Source of the DNA: a virus
DNA: 51,082 nt
IMG/VR virus record: IMGVR_UViG_3300034102_000815
Coordinates: 1 to 51,082 of that record
Direction: 5' to 3' (one strand)
In this document: one piece after another, positions 1 through 8,700 of the stretch
Numbering within the stretch: position 1 is the stretch's first letter
Layout of the letters: every line of letters begins with the position of its first letter
Made by a program: the position numbers and the translations under genes
Notes under the pieces: model-generated
Told to the model about the DNA's origin: nothing
Seen by the model: the letters and a program-made list of their open reading frames with translations, nothing else
The model's database searches: none

Positions 1-626
1 TTAGTTCTTACTCCAGCCATAATTGGAGTCGGAAGATTGATTTTGAATGTAGAAAAACATTCGTATGCTTCCTTTACTTCTTCAACGCTATGAAACAAAG
101 ACATGGCGATTGCCATATATGCAAACTGAGGAGTTTCATAAATTTCACCGGTTGCACGATTCTTGACCAAATACTTGTCTATTAGTTGTTGTAGTCCAGC
201 ATAAGTAAATAGATAGTCTCTATCATGATCTACTACATTATTCAATTCATTTAATTGATCACTAGTCCATTGATCTAATAGATTTTGATCATATATACCA
301 AGTTTAACATTTTTGGTTATGTGGTCGGATAATGATGGAGGATTATCGTATCTCTCCCATAGATCTTTTCGCAAAGACATATTAAGCAGGCGAGAGGCTA
401 CGTACTGGTAGTTTGGTTTACTTGGAGAAGTCAGATCGTTTGCTGACTTGATTAGAATCTGGTGGATATCTCTGGTGCTTATCCCATCATGTAAAGATAG
501 ATGGGCGTTCATTTCTATGTCTGACCAAGAGACGTTATTTATTCCACCTATCGCCCACTCAACTACCTTATGAATCTTTTCGACATTGTACTTTTCAAAT
601 GAACCATTTCTCTTTAAAACCTGCAT
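1..626 (-). CDS. nrdA: Ribonucleoside-diphosphate reductase alpha subunit, N-terminal part (runs off the window)
   Basis: Reading leftward from the ATG at 624-626 gives 208 codons open to the window edge; the C-terminal two thirds lie outside. The protein begins MQVLKRNGSFEKYNVEKI, an ATP-cone regulatory domain (about residues 1-90). The start of the catalytic barrel follows, with the class I motifs YQYVASRLL, KYLVKNRATGEIYETPQ and ending LPTPIMAGVRT. These resemble T4 NrdA closely. The enzyme reduces NDPs to dNDPs together with NrdB, which is not in this window. The active-site cysteines and radical-transfer tyrosines are beyond the edge, so catalytic competence cannot be judged. Confidence 0.95.
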   Translation of the reverse strand, partial: MQVLKRNGSFEKYNVEKIHKVVEWAIGGINNVSWSDIEMNAHLSLHDGISTRDIHQILIKSANDLTSPSKPNYQYVASRLLNMSLRKDLWERYDNPPSLSDHITKNVKLGIYDQNLLDQWTSDQLNELNNVVDHDRDYLFTYAGLQQLIDKYLVKNRATGEIYETPQFAYMAIAMSLFHSVEEVKEAYECFSTFKINLPTPIMAGVRT

Positions 627-666
627 ATACAATCCTTCTGTGATTTTTTAGAAACCGCGAAAATAA

Positions 667-1302
667 TCAAGAAAAGAGCTTCTTGAATACTCTCTCAAGA
701 ATAAACTTTAAAACAACTGGCAATACAACGTAAAAGAATAAGAATGTCAATACAACACTACCGGCCTGCAATTCGGTATCTTTTTTGATATTCTCCATTA
801 CGAAATTTTTACAATCTCTTTTTAAACGCTTCTTGTCGCTGCTCGACGCACAAGCGAAGTCGCATCCTTGACTAGCTATTGTAGCCCACTCGCTTGCGTA
901 ATGCAAACACTTGTTTGCTAAAAATCTTCGTTCTGGATCAGAATACTCGCTATTGATATCGGAAGCCACAGAAGAAAAATCATAACTTGGGGCTTCAAGG
1001 CTTGTAGGCTCATCATCATATCCAAATGGGATATCTGGAAAAAATTTCAGTTTTAGAATTCCGCCGTTTTCTTTTAAGGTAATCCCGTCTACTCTAGCCG
1101 ATAAAGTAATGAACTTCTTCCAGCTAACGTGTGGTAGCGCTTTAGTAAATGTTAAATCAATGCTACCATCTTTGTCCTTTATGATGCTTATATCAAGAGG
1201 GTATGGAAATTTAACATTGAATTTTTGAATGTTATAACCACCTTCTGAAAAGATGGAGTCTATGATATTTTTAATTTGATGATGTAAGGGCATGTTATTC
1301 AC
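667..1302 (-). CDS. Hypothetical protein with C-terminal membrane anchor
   Basis: A 211-aa protein of unrecognised family. Residues about 182-206 form one hydrophobic segment (VVLTFLFFYVVLPVVLKFIL), giving a C-tail-anchored topology with a soluble body of about 180 residues. Three cysteines lie around residues 132-151 (CLHY, GCDFAC). The first codon is GTG overlapping the upstream stop as GTGA; an in-frame ATG three codons later (1291-1293) is an equally possible start. It follows two other small membrane genes at the end of the virion-type module. Confidence 0.75.
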   Translation of the reverse strand: MNNMPLHHQIKNIIDSIFSEGGYNIQKFNVKFPYPLDISIIKDKDGSIDLTFTKALPHVSWKKFITLSARVDGITLKENGGILKLKFFPDIPFGYDDEPTSLEAPSYDFSSVASDINSEYSDPERRFLANKCLHYASEWATIASQGCDFACASSSDKKRLKRDCKNFVMENIKKDTELQAGSVVLTFLFFYVVLPVVLKFILERVFKKLFS

Positions 1303-1742
1303 TTATTAATAAGGGTCCATGATAGTCCACTAAATCTTTGCGATAATGCTAACTTTTCCGCATCTGTTAATGTATGATTTTCTTCGGATGTGACTGATCT
1401 AATAAGATCTACTATTTTCACATCAAGATTATTATACTTATCATCCATAGAGTCTTGGAAAAACTTTTGTGCCGCTAAAACATATACATCGTTTACTTGT
1501 TGTATGTCTGCGTCATATGACGATATTCTTTTAGAGAATTCGAAATTAAACAATGCCATCTTGGCTTTATCGTCTGGATTGGTCACTAGGCTACCAATCG
1601 GTTCGACAAGGGATATAATCTCTGCACTTGGTTGATCTATTTCTAAAAGTTTAAGCTTATTGTCTACTTTTTTGGCATTACCAATAAAAAGGCCAACAAG
1701 TATTAACGCAACTCCTAGTAATAGTGTTGGTTTAATTTTCAT
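1299..1742 (-). CDS. Small membrane-anchored hypothetical protein
   Basis: About 147 aa. Starting at ATG 1740-1742 gives MKIKPTLLLGVALILVGLFIG, a single N-terminal membrane segment or uncleaved signal anchor, then a charged, mostly helical domain. This start has GGAG nine bases upstream; the ATG five codons earlier has none. It overlaps the upstream gene by 11 bp and the downstream gene by 4 bp, so the cluster is co-translated. I do not recognise the family. Confidence 0.75.
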   Translation of the reverse strand: MKIKPTLLLGVALILVGLFIGNAKKVDNKLKLLEIDQPSAEIISLVEPIGSLVTNPDDKAKMALFNFEFSKRISSYDADIQQVNDVYVLAAQKFFQDSMDDKYNNLDVKIVDLIRSVTSEENHTLTDAEKLALSQRFSGLSWTLINK

Positions 1743-2013
1743 CTTCAAGTACTCCATTGAGGAGAGGGAATACCTCGTCTAGTTTATTGGATGCTACAGA
1801 AAGTTTGCACTCGTCACATTTTGATTTTAGTTGATACCATAATGAAACTATCTCTAAGAAGTCCGTTTCTTTGTTTCCAGTTTTGGTACTTGGTGTTGGT
1901 GTGGTCTTTTGCTTAAATAATTTGGAAATGATGTATTTTGAGTCTACAAAATTCCACAATACCAATAGTACTCCAGCAACAATCGCTCCGTATTTTAAAT
2001 ACATCTCTAACAT
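1732..2013 (-). CDS. Small membrane protein
   Basis: A 93-aa protein starting MLEMYLKYGAIVAGVLLVLWNF, one N-terminal transmembrane helix (about residues 5-24), a Thr/Pro/Lys-rich hinge (KTTPTPSTKTG) and a short acidic/Cys-containing tail (KCDECK). The ATG at 2011-2013 is used; the Met at codon 4 is an alternative. It lies just downstream of a lipoprotein gene, an arrangement reminiscent of spanin or envelope modules, but no diagnostic motif supports a lysis role. Confidence 0.7.
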   Translation of the reverse strand: MLEMYLKYGAIVAGVLLVLWNFVDSKYIISKLFKQKTTPTPSTKTGNKETDFLEIVSLWYQLKSKCDECKLSVASNKLDEVFPLLNGVLEDEN

Positions 2014-2023
2014 ATCATTCCTT

Positions 2024-2365
2024 TCATCTTCTAATTATATTGACACTTTTTTGTTGGACTTCTTTTTTCCCGTGATACTCGCACTGTGTTTTATGACCAT
2101 CGCCCTGTACAATAATTCCTGTTCCTTTGCAAATACACTTGGCTGGATCTGGATCCGGCTTAATTATAACGTCAGGTTTAGGAATTTTGTTAAATACTTC
2201 TTTTTCAGCATCATCGAAACTGGTTTTAACTTCTCTGGTCCATTGTTCTACGTATGATGAATACATATTGGTGATGTCTTCTGGATTTAGAAAACATTCA
2301 GTATTACATCCTAGAACAAATAAACTGACTATGCAACCAGCTAAATAGTATCTATATTTGCTCAT
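2024..2365 (-). CDS. Predicted lipoprotein with CxC/Cys-His motif
   Basis: A 113-aa protein. The N terminus is positively charged then hydrophobic and ends in a lipobox, LFVLGC, with the acceptor Cys at residue 20, so the product is probably an outer- or inner-membrane lipoprotein. The C-terminal half is proline/aspartate rich (KPDPDPAK) followed by a Cys/His cluster (CICKGTG, then CEYHGK) that looks metal-binding. Start ATG overlaps the upstream stop as ATGA. Phage lipoproteins can act as o-spanins or superinfection-exclusion factors; neither can be assigned here. Confidence 0.75.
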   Translation of the reverse strand: MSKYRYYLAGCIVSLFVLGCNTECFLNPEDITNMYSSYVEQWTREVKTSFDDAEKEVFNKIPKPDVIIKPDPDPAKCICKGTGIIVQGDGHKTQCEYHGKKEVQQKSVNIIRR

Positions 2366-2583
2366 GGGGTTCCACCGTCAACTGTTCTTAAACTATCAAT
2401 ATTGTTATAAAATCGTTCTGTATATTTATCTTCTAGTGTACCATAGGTCATGCTCTGCTCGTAAGTAGCATTGGCTAGACCATATTCTCCCGTTCTTTGA
2501 CAATAAACAACCGTTGTGGCATTTTTGGGTGTTTCATTTCCACTGATTACGTTTGTTACTACATCTGTTGTTGTAAGAGGCAT
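2362..2583 (-). CDS. Hypothetical small protein in tail module
   Basis: A 73-aa soluble protein starting MPLTTTDVVTNVISG, of unrecognised family, with no membrane segment. It sits between the lipoprotein gene (4-bp overlap) and another 70-aa gene in the leftward-transcribed fibre cluster. Position suggests a virion-associated or fibre-accessory role, but this is inference only. Confidence 0.65.
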   Translation of the reverse strand: MPLTTTDVVTNVISGNETPKNATTVVYCQRTGEYGLANATYEQSMTYGTLEDKYTERFYNNIDSLRTVDGGTP

Positions 2584-2585
2584 AA

Positions 2586-2798
2586 TTATACTCCTTCTGG
2601 TGTGGTTGTTTCATCTTCCCATATACCTAATGATACGCATTCACTTTGCCATTCGCTAATATCATTAGTTTGTAAATGTATGGACCAATCATCGTTTGCG
2701 GAAGTAATTTGTTCTGGGAGAGTTTCGCCCTTTACAAATATGGAACCATTTGTTAAAATCCAATAAACGGTATTTTGTGGATATTCTATAGATATCAT
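2586..2798 (-). CDS. Hypothetical small protein in tail module
   Basis: A 70-aa acidic protein (MISIEYPQNTVYWILTNGS) with no membrane segment or known motif. It overlaps the end of the LRR-protein gene by 4 bp (ATGA) and is followed two bases later by the next gene, so it is translated within the fibre operon. Small proteins directly after fibre genes are sometimes fibre assembly chaperones; nothing in this sequence proves that. Confidence 0.65.
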   Translation of the reverse strand: MISIEYPQNTVYWILTNGSIFVKGETLPEQITSANDDWSIHLQTNDISEWQSECVSLGIWEDETTTPEGV

Positions 2799-3946
2799 GC
2801 TTGTAGTCCTCCATCAGTTATAATCCAGCCTCTGCCAATCAAGCTGCTTCTAGCTGATGTTGCAGAACTATTGTATTTGCTGCTTCCACCATGAAATGTA
2901 ACAGTATTTTGTGGATTATATGTATTGAGTTCGTTTAATAATCTACTATAGTCTATTGTATTTATTGTATCATTTAGAAATGCATTAACAAAATTAGCAG
3001 CAAATGTATTATATCTGAACAAGTCTACCGGAATTGATGTCAGGGAAGTACAACTGGTAAATAAACCTTGAAAAGTCGTAACTGCGGTAGTATATCTAAA
3101 TATATCCGATGGAACCGAAGATAAAGCAGAACATCCAAAAAAAGCACTCTGGAATGTTGAAACTAATTGATTATTAACGAATAAATTAGTGGGTATACTA
3201 GTTAAAGAGGTGCATCCATAAAATATACTAGAAAAATTTGTAGCATATATGTTTCCACTAAATGTGGCGGAAGGTATAATATTTAACGATGTGCAAGCTT
3301 GAAAAGTGTTAGCAAAATTTGTAGCACTAGGAGCAAATAAGAAATCTGGTAGTGTTGTTATAGATGAGCATAATTGAAATGCTTGCTGAAACGTTGTTGA
3401 GGCAGTATTTATAAATAGCCCACCCGGTAAAGTATTAATGGCTGAACAACCATAAAAAACTTGTTGAAAATTAGTGGCTAATTGATTGTTATCAAATAAT
3501 CCAACTGGAACGCTGCTCAAACTTGTGCAATTTGCAAAAGTACCAAAAAATGATGTTACGGCTGGATTGTTAGAAAATAATGCGCTAGGAATTGTAGTTA
3601 AATTAGAACAATCACGAATGGAATTAGCAAAACTGTTGACTCCAGCTATATATGGTACAATGCCTACTGCTATAACTCTGGCCGCTTCTGTAGCATTTTG
3701 ACCAAGCCTTATGTTACCACCGCTTGTAAAGCTGCCACTTATTTTAACAGTGTAGTCACCAGCGTTGGCATATGTTTTGGTTTTGACGCCAAGGCTATTA
3801 AATGTTTGTGATGTACCATCTCCCCAATTTACCGATATATTGGTGCCAGAGCCAGAAGCGAGATTAATACTAAAAGTTTGACTTGAGGCGGTTGTTCTAA
3901 CCGTAACGTCCCAAGTATCAACCCTGTTGCTGCGTATAATCCACAT
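2795..3946 (-). CDS. BspA-type leucine-rich-repeat fibre/adhesin protein
   Basis: A 383-aa protein. An N-terminal PKD-like beta-sandwich (about residues 15-85; NWGDGTSQTFN) precedes eight consecutive repeats of about 25-27 residues with the pattern LTSIPxxLFxxN...F...F..CTS. This is the BspA/DUF285-type LRR seen in bacterial surface proteins. The last about 60 residues are a non-repeat cap. Start ATG 3944-3946 is chosen over an ATG five codons upstream because GGAGA lies seven bases before it; it overlaps the previous stop as TAATG. Following two fibre genes, it probably forms a receptor-binding or tip protein. Confidence 0.85.
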   Translation of the reverse strand: MWIIRSNRVDTWDVTVRTTASSQTFSINLASGSGTNISVNWGDGTSQTFNSLGVKTKTYANAGDYTVKISGSFTSGGNIRLGQNATEAARVIAVGIVPYIAGVNSFANSIRDCSNLTTIPSALFSNNPAVTSFFGTFANCTSLSSVPVGLFDNNQLATNFQQVFYGCSAINTLPGGLFINTASTTFQQAFQLCSSITTLPDFLFAPSATNFANTFQACTSLNIIPSATFSGNIYATNFSSIFYGCTSLTSIPTNLFVNNQLVSTFQSAFFGCSALSSVPSDIFRYTTAVTTFQGLFTSCTSLTSIPVDLFRYNTFAANFVNAFLNDTINTIDYSRLLNELNTYNPQNTVTFHGGSSKYNSSATSARSSLIGRGWIITDGGLQA

Positions 3947-5721
3947 TAGAATAATCTCCACCTTTGACTTGAATTATCATAAATGACTGTTGTACCATTG
4001 TTTGGATATAGCACAAAAGTTCCGCTAGAATATATAAGAATTCTATTCGCAGCAGAACTAGAACTGGAATCGTGAGAAATGTTGATAGCGTATGGGCCAG
4101 CATTAAATATCAATCTAGTATCTCCATCGCTAACGGCACCACTAAAACCAGTTATGGTAAGTCCAGCATTTGAAACCGAAAGCCTACTCATTGGTCCTGT
4201 ACCTAGATTATAGTCATTTTGAGATGAAGATACAGTATTCTGATTGATTGTGGATATATTTCGTGCTGTATTTGTGACTGTTGCAAACGTTCCACTAGTT
4301 GCCGCAACGGTAGTGAATGTTCCGCTGCTTGTGGGCATCCATAAGCCACTAGCAGAATTGTAATTTAGAAATTGACCGTTTGTTACTCCACTGACAGCAA
4401 CATTATGAAGTTCTTCTAGTTCGAAACCATTCTGTACCCTTACTTCTATTATACCTTCATTTTGATGTGTACGCACTATAGTACCGAGTGCTACAGCATG
4501 ATTTGGTGCTGATGGCTTTGTTGTTGTTAAGCCTCCAGATACCGTTGGATTAAGCCAGACTGTTGTTCCATTAACATTTCCGGCTGGAGCGGTTGGATTA
4601 AATTGATCAGTATTAATTCCTGTTAATGCTCCAAACACAACCACCAAGCCAGAACCCATATGATCTATATTTTCGGCTGTAATACCATATGTTTTACTAC
4701 TGGTCATTTCTGATCCAGCACTAGCCAATGTAACGGTCGGTTTATCACCTTGACCGCCGTTGATATAAACTGCTCTTAGTTTTGGTATTTGAGATCCAGT
4801 TTTATTGAATACTGTTGTTTTTAATACCGATGCATCACCATTGTGATTAATGGTATAGTCACCGGAATTGTTTATAACATCTATATTGGTGCCAGATAAT
4901 ATAGTACTTACAGCAGACACTTGAATTGTACCATCTGGAAAAGTAATGCCAGTTGCATTAATTTCCATGTTATCAACGCCTGCGCCTTGAAATTCTATTG
5001 GGGAATCGCACCAAATATTGGCGGATGTTAAACCCCCATTTGGTGTGCTTTTTAAGTGACCGCCCTGCCAGTTTAATTCATAACCAACATAACAATTTAA
5101 ACTAATTCCACTATTGCCACCGGTTCCATTATCAAAAGTACCTTGTGCCAATGCTGTTCCATTAGATAAATTAACACCAACAAACGTTGCTGTATCGGTT
5201 GTGTTTAAAGATTGATCAAAGATATTTGGAATATTTGGAATATCTCTACCGTCTATATTTAGTCTGTATCCTGCTCCAACGTCTGTCCAATACTGGGTGT
5301 TAGTTACTGGAAGGCTTTCATTATCAAAATTGGCTTTGTATAATCTACCACTAACATAAACCAAATCATTAGCTAAGTATCGTGTACCGTCTGCCAATGT
5401 ATGATTAGCTGTCCATTCTACGGCAGCGTCATATGTAGCGTCAGAATTAATAGTCAATGAGTTATCGTTATCATTGTAATCTAGAGAGATTCTATCTCCA
5501 GCAACGAGTAGGTCTGCCACTCTATCATCGATGTCTTCTAATACAACTTCGCCGCCACCTTCTCCTGTTAAATATGGTAACTGCGACCAAGTAGATGTTC
5601 CATCACCTATTTTGAGTTTTCCAGAGTCGGTTTCAAATCCCGGCTCACCAGTTCTTAAAACAGGATTAGCAGCAACCCACTCTGATAATGTACCACGGCG
5701 TAGTTTAATTTTAACAGACAT
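3946..5721 (-). CDS. Tail fibre with Mtd-like N-terminal module
   Basis: A 591-aa protein. Residues about 1-55 carry the pattern IKLRRGT..EW...NPVLRTGEPGFETDSGKLKIGDG, a repeat module seen at the N terminus of major-tropism-determinant-like and many phage fibre proteins. A Ser/Thr/Gly/Asn-rich, beta-helix-like shaft follows. The C-terminal about 100 residues end NNGTTVIYDNSSQRWRLF, closely similar to the C terminus of the neighbouring 1441-aa adhesin. The protein probably trimerises as a receptor-binding fibre. No reverse transcriptase or variable/template repeat was seen, so no diversity-generating system is implied. Confidence 0.85.
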   Translation of the reverse strand: MSVKIKLRRGTLSEWVAANPVLRTGEPGFETDSGKLKIGDGTSTWSQLPYLTGEGGGEVVLEDIDDRVADLLVAGDRISLDYNDNDNSLTINSDATYDAAVEWTANHTLADGTRYLANDLVYVSGRLYKANFDNESLPVTNTQYWTDVGAGYRLNIDGRDIPNIPNIFDQSLNTTDTATFVGVNLSNGTALAQGTFDNGTGGNSGISLNCYVGYELNWQGGHLKSTPNGGLTSANIWCDSPIEFQGAGVDNMEINATGITFPDGTIQVSAVSTILSGTNIDVINNSGDYTINHNGDASVLKTTVFNKTGSQIPKLRAVYINGGQGDKPTVTLASAGSEMTSSKTYGITAENIDHMGSGLVVVFGALTGINTDQFNPTAPAGNVNGTTVWLNPTVSGGLTTTKPSAPNHAVALGTIVRTHQNEGIIEVRVQNGFELEELHNVAVSGVTNGQFLNYNSASGLWMPTSSGTFTTVAATSGTFATVTNTARNISTINQNTVSSSQNDYNLGTGPMSRLSVSNAGLTITGFSGAVSDGDTRLIFNAGPYAINISHDSSSSSAANRILIYSSGTFVLYPNNGTTVIYDNSSQRWRLF

Positions 5722-5730
5722 ATTTCCCCC

Positions 5731-8700
5731 TTAGAATAGTCTCCAAGATTGAATAGAACTATCGTATATTATAGTTACACCATGATCTGGAGATAGTATA
5801 AAATTTTGTTTTGTGTAATTGAAGATTCTATTTCCAACTGAACTAGACGATGAATTGTGCATCATTGTTACATTATTATTGCCGCCATTGTATATTAATT
5901 TCATTTCATTATTTTGTCCAGCTAGTATTCCAGTAATGTTTATGTTTGTACTGGGTATTACTTTGACAACGGCACTTATACCTAAGTTAAGATTGTTTTG
6001 ATTAGCAGATAGGCTAAAATCTCCACGCTGAAACACTTGTGGCTCTAAGGCAGAATTGATAGAAATTTTTTGATTGTTGTTATCATAGTTGAATGATATT
6101 CTATCTCCACCAACTAGAATGTCTTGAAGCTCAACGTATATATCGGTTGGATTAGACATATCAACGCCGATGGGATCCAATTGCGTCCAATTTCTAATGC
6201 CATCACCGATCTTAAAAATATTTGTGTCTAGAGCATACGCTGGTTCGCCAGAAGCTAGGATCAAATTAGAATCAACAAATTCTTCATTCGTTCCTCTTCT
6301 GAGTTGAATGCGTAAAAATTGTTTACTTGGGATACAAGCCAACGCTGGATTTATGGTCGTAGTTGTTGTTGTTCCCGGTAAGCCCGTCGTTGTTGTTGTG
6401 GTAGTTGTATTCGATACTAAAACATTACCGATAGAAACATATAGTGGATTATTTCCAACATTGAGAACGCCATATACTGTATTATTAGAAAGATTCAGAA
6501 TTTGAACTTGATTATCTTCTCCGCTGGTAACAATTGCTCTATTATATGTTGTATCTAAAGCTATAGATTGTGGATAAGATCCAATATTTATAGTAGACAC
6601 AATACTTTCGTTGCTAGTATTGATAACCGTAACTGTGCCACTAGCTGATAAATTGACTGCATATAGCCTTTGTGTGGATGGATTGATTGCAAGTTGTATT
6701 GGCTTAGATCCACCAGATATGGTAGAAGTAACCGTATTATTTAGTGTGTTGATGACACTAATGTTGTTAGCGTTGAAGTTTGATACATATAACCTATTAG
6801 TAGATGAATTTAATGCTAAACCATACGGGAATCCACCAACAGATATTGTTGCTGTTCTAGTTTTAGAAGATAGATTAAATACTCCAACTGTATCGCTTGT
6901 AGTTTCACAGCAATACATAAGTCCATTAGGAATATCAATCAAAGTAGATCTTATCGGGGTTGGATAAGTAAGTACTTCAGAAATAGTTCCGGTTATAGTA
7001 TTCAATACTAATATGGACGAAGTAGAATCTGATGATATGTATGCTTTTTTGTTTGTTGTATCTACAGATATCCATGTAGCTTTAAAGCCAGACGGTAAAT
7101 TTAATGTAGATCTTATTGATCCATTACTGGTATTAATTATGCACAGTGAACTATTTAATGACCCACTATTTTGTAAGATAACATATGCAGTATTGCCAGT
7201 TCCATCCACAAATGATCTTGTCGGGCTTCCCGGCAAATTAATATTGGCAAATAAATTGCCGGTTGATACTTCTACAATACTTATAGTATTTGAGTCAGCA
7301 TTTGATACATATGCATAGGGCGGATAATTTGGTGCGGCTGTTGTTGTGGTAGTAGTTGTAGATCCGCCGGGACCGGCGGTTGTGGATGTGGTTGTAGTTG
7401 TGGTCGCAACATCAGAACATACAACGGCCAATGCTTGAGTGTTTGGATAATTTGAAGATATAGGGCTAATATCAACTATCGCACTAACTCTATAAGTAGC
7501 AGTTGTTGAGACTCTGCCAGACAGACTAGAGAATGGGAATGTTATTAGGTCATTGACAGTAAATGTAGAGCCAGATTGATCACCATCAAAAACTATTAAT
7601 GTGCCAGTGTTATTGGTATACCCACCGGCAGTAACTCCAGCATCTATAGCTTGCAATGATGTTTTTTTAGTTTTTGAGGATGCACCCCCTACACCTTGAA
7701 CGAATATAGTACCAGTTGGTCCGCTTGTACTTATACTTGTATTTAAGCTATTTATAAAACATGGCTGCGCCGTGGTGGTAGTTGTTGTCGTAGTTAGAGG
7801 AATGTTTGAATCAGCATATGCTGTTCCGAACCAGCCGTCTGCTGTTCCAACGAAAGTAGAGGGATTTACTGTTGGATTTGATACAGATAGCTGCGATATT
7901 TTGGTTAAATTTCTGTATATGGACGGTGAATTTAATCCGGTAGCAATTTGACCGCTTGCGTTGGATCCGCAAATATAAATTTCACCTAAAGAATTGATGG
8001 CTACTGTATTATCTGCAAAAGCAAATATCTGAACCCAGTTTGAAGCGGTGCCTATTTGTGTTAGTGTTGTATATGATGTTGTGGCTACGCCGGTTCCTAA
8101 TTGACCAACATTATTTAATCCACAGCCCCATATTGTGCCATTAGATTTTAATACAATTCCATGATTATAGCCACAGGCGATATCTACTATATTATCATTG
8201 TTTGTAACAACGAATGTTGGAGAATATAGATCGTTATTGTTTCCTAAACCAAGCTGACCATAAAGATTTCTACCCCAAGTATATAGTTGATTATTTACTG
8301 ATAATCCAAAAGTAAAACTTAATCCGCAAGATACTTTGGAAAATAGTACCGATGACGATAATTGGGTCATCGATTGAACTTGTGATCCGGCACTTCCTAT
8401 TCCAACTTGACCATAGTTGTTGATACCACATCCATATAGTCTATTGTTTGCACCTATTGCAATAGTAAAAAAATCGCCGCAATCAACATCATTGAAGATT
8501 GTTGTTATTGATATATTATTTTGTATTGTACCATCTACACCAGTACTATATGCCAAAGATGAATAGTATTGAGTACCGGCCAGTACTAGCGTTCCATCTA
8601 TGGATAAGTATGCAGCATGAGAAACACCCGCTGCAATTTTTTTCCATTCTTCATTATTAAAATTATAGTATATAGAAGAAAATGGAGCTTTATGAATAGA

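Noticed and set aside
6355-7794. Phase-variable microsatellites in the adhesin gene
   Set aside because: The Thr runs use mixed ACN codons, so there is no long uniform trinucleotide tract prone to slippage.
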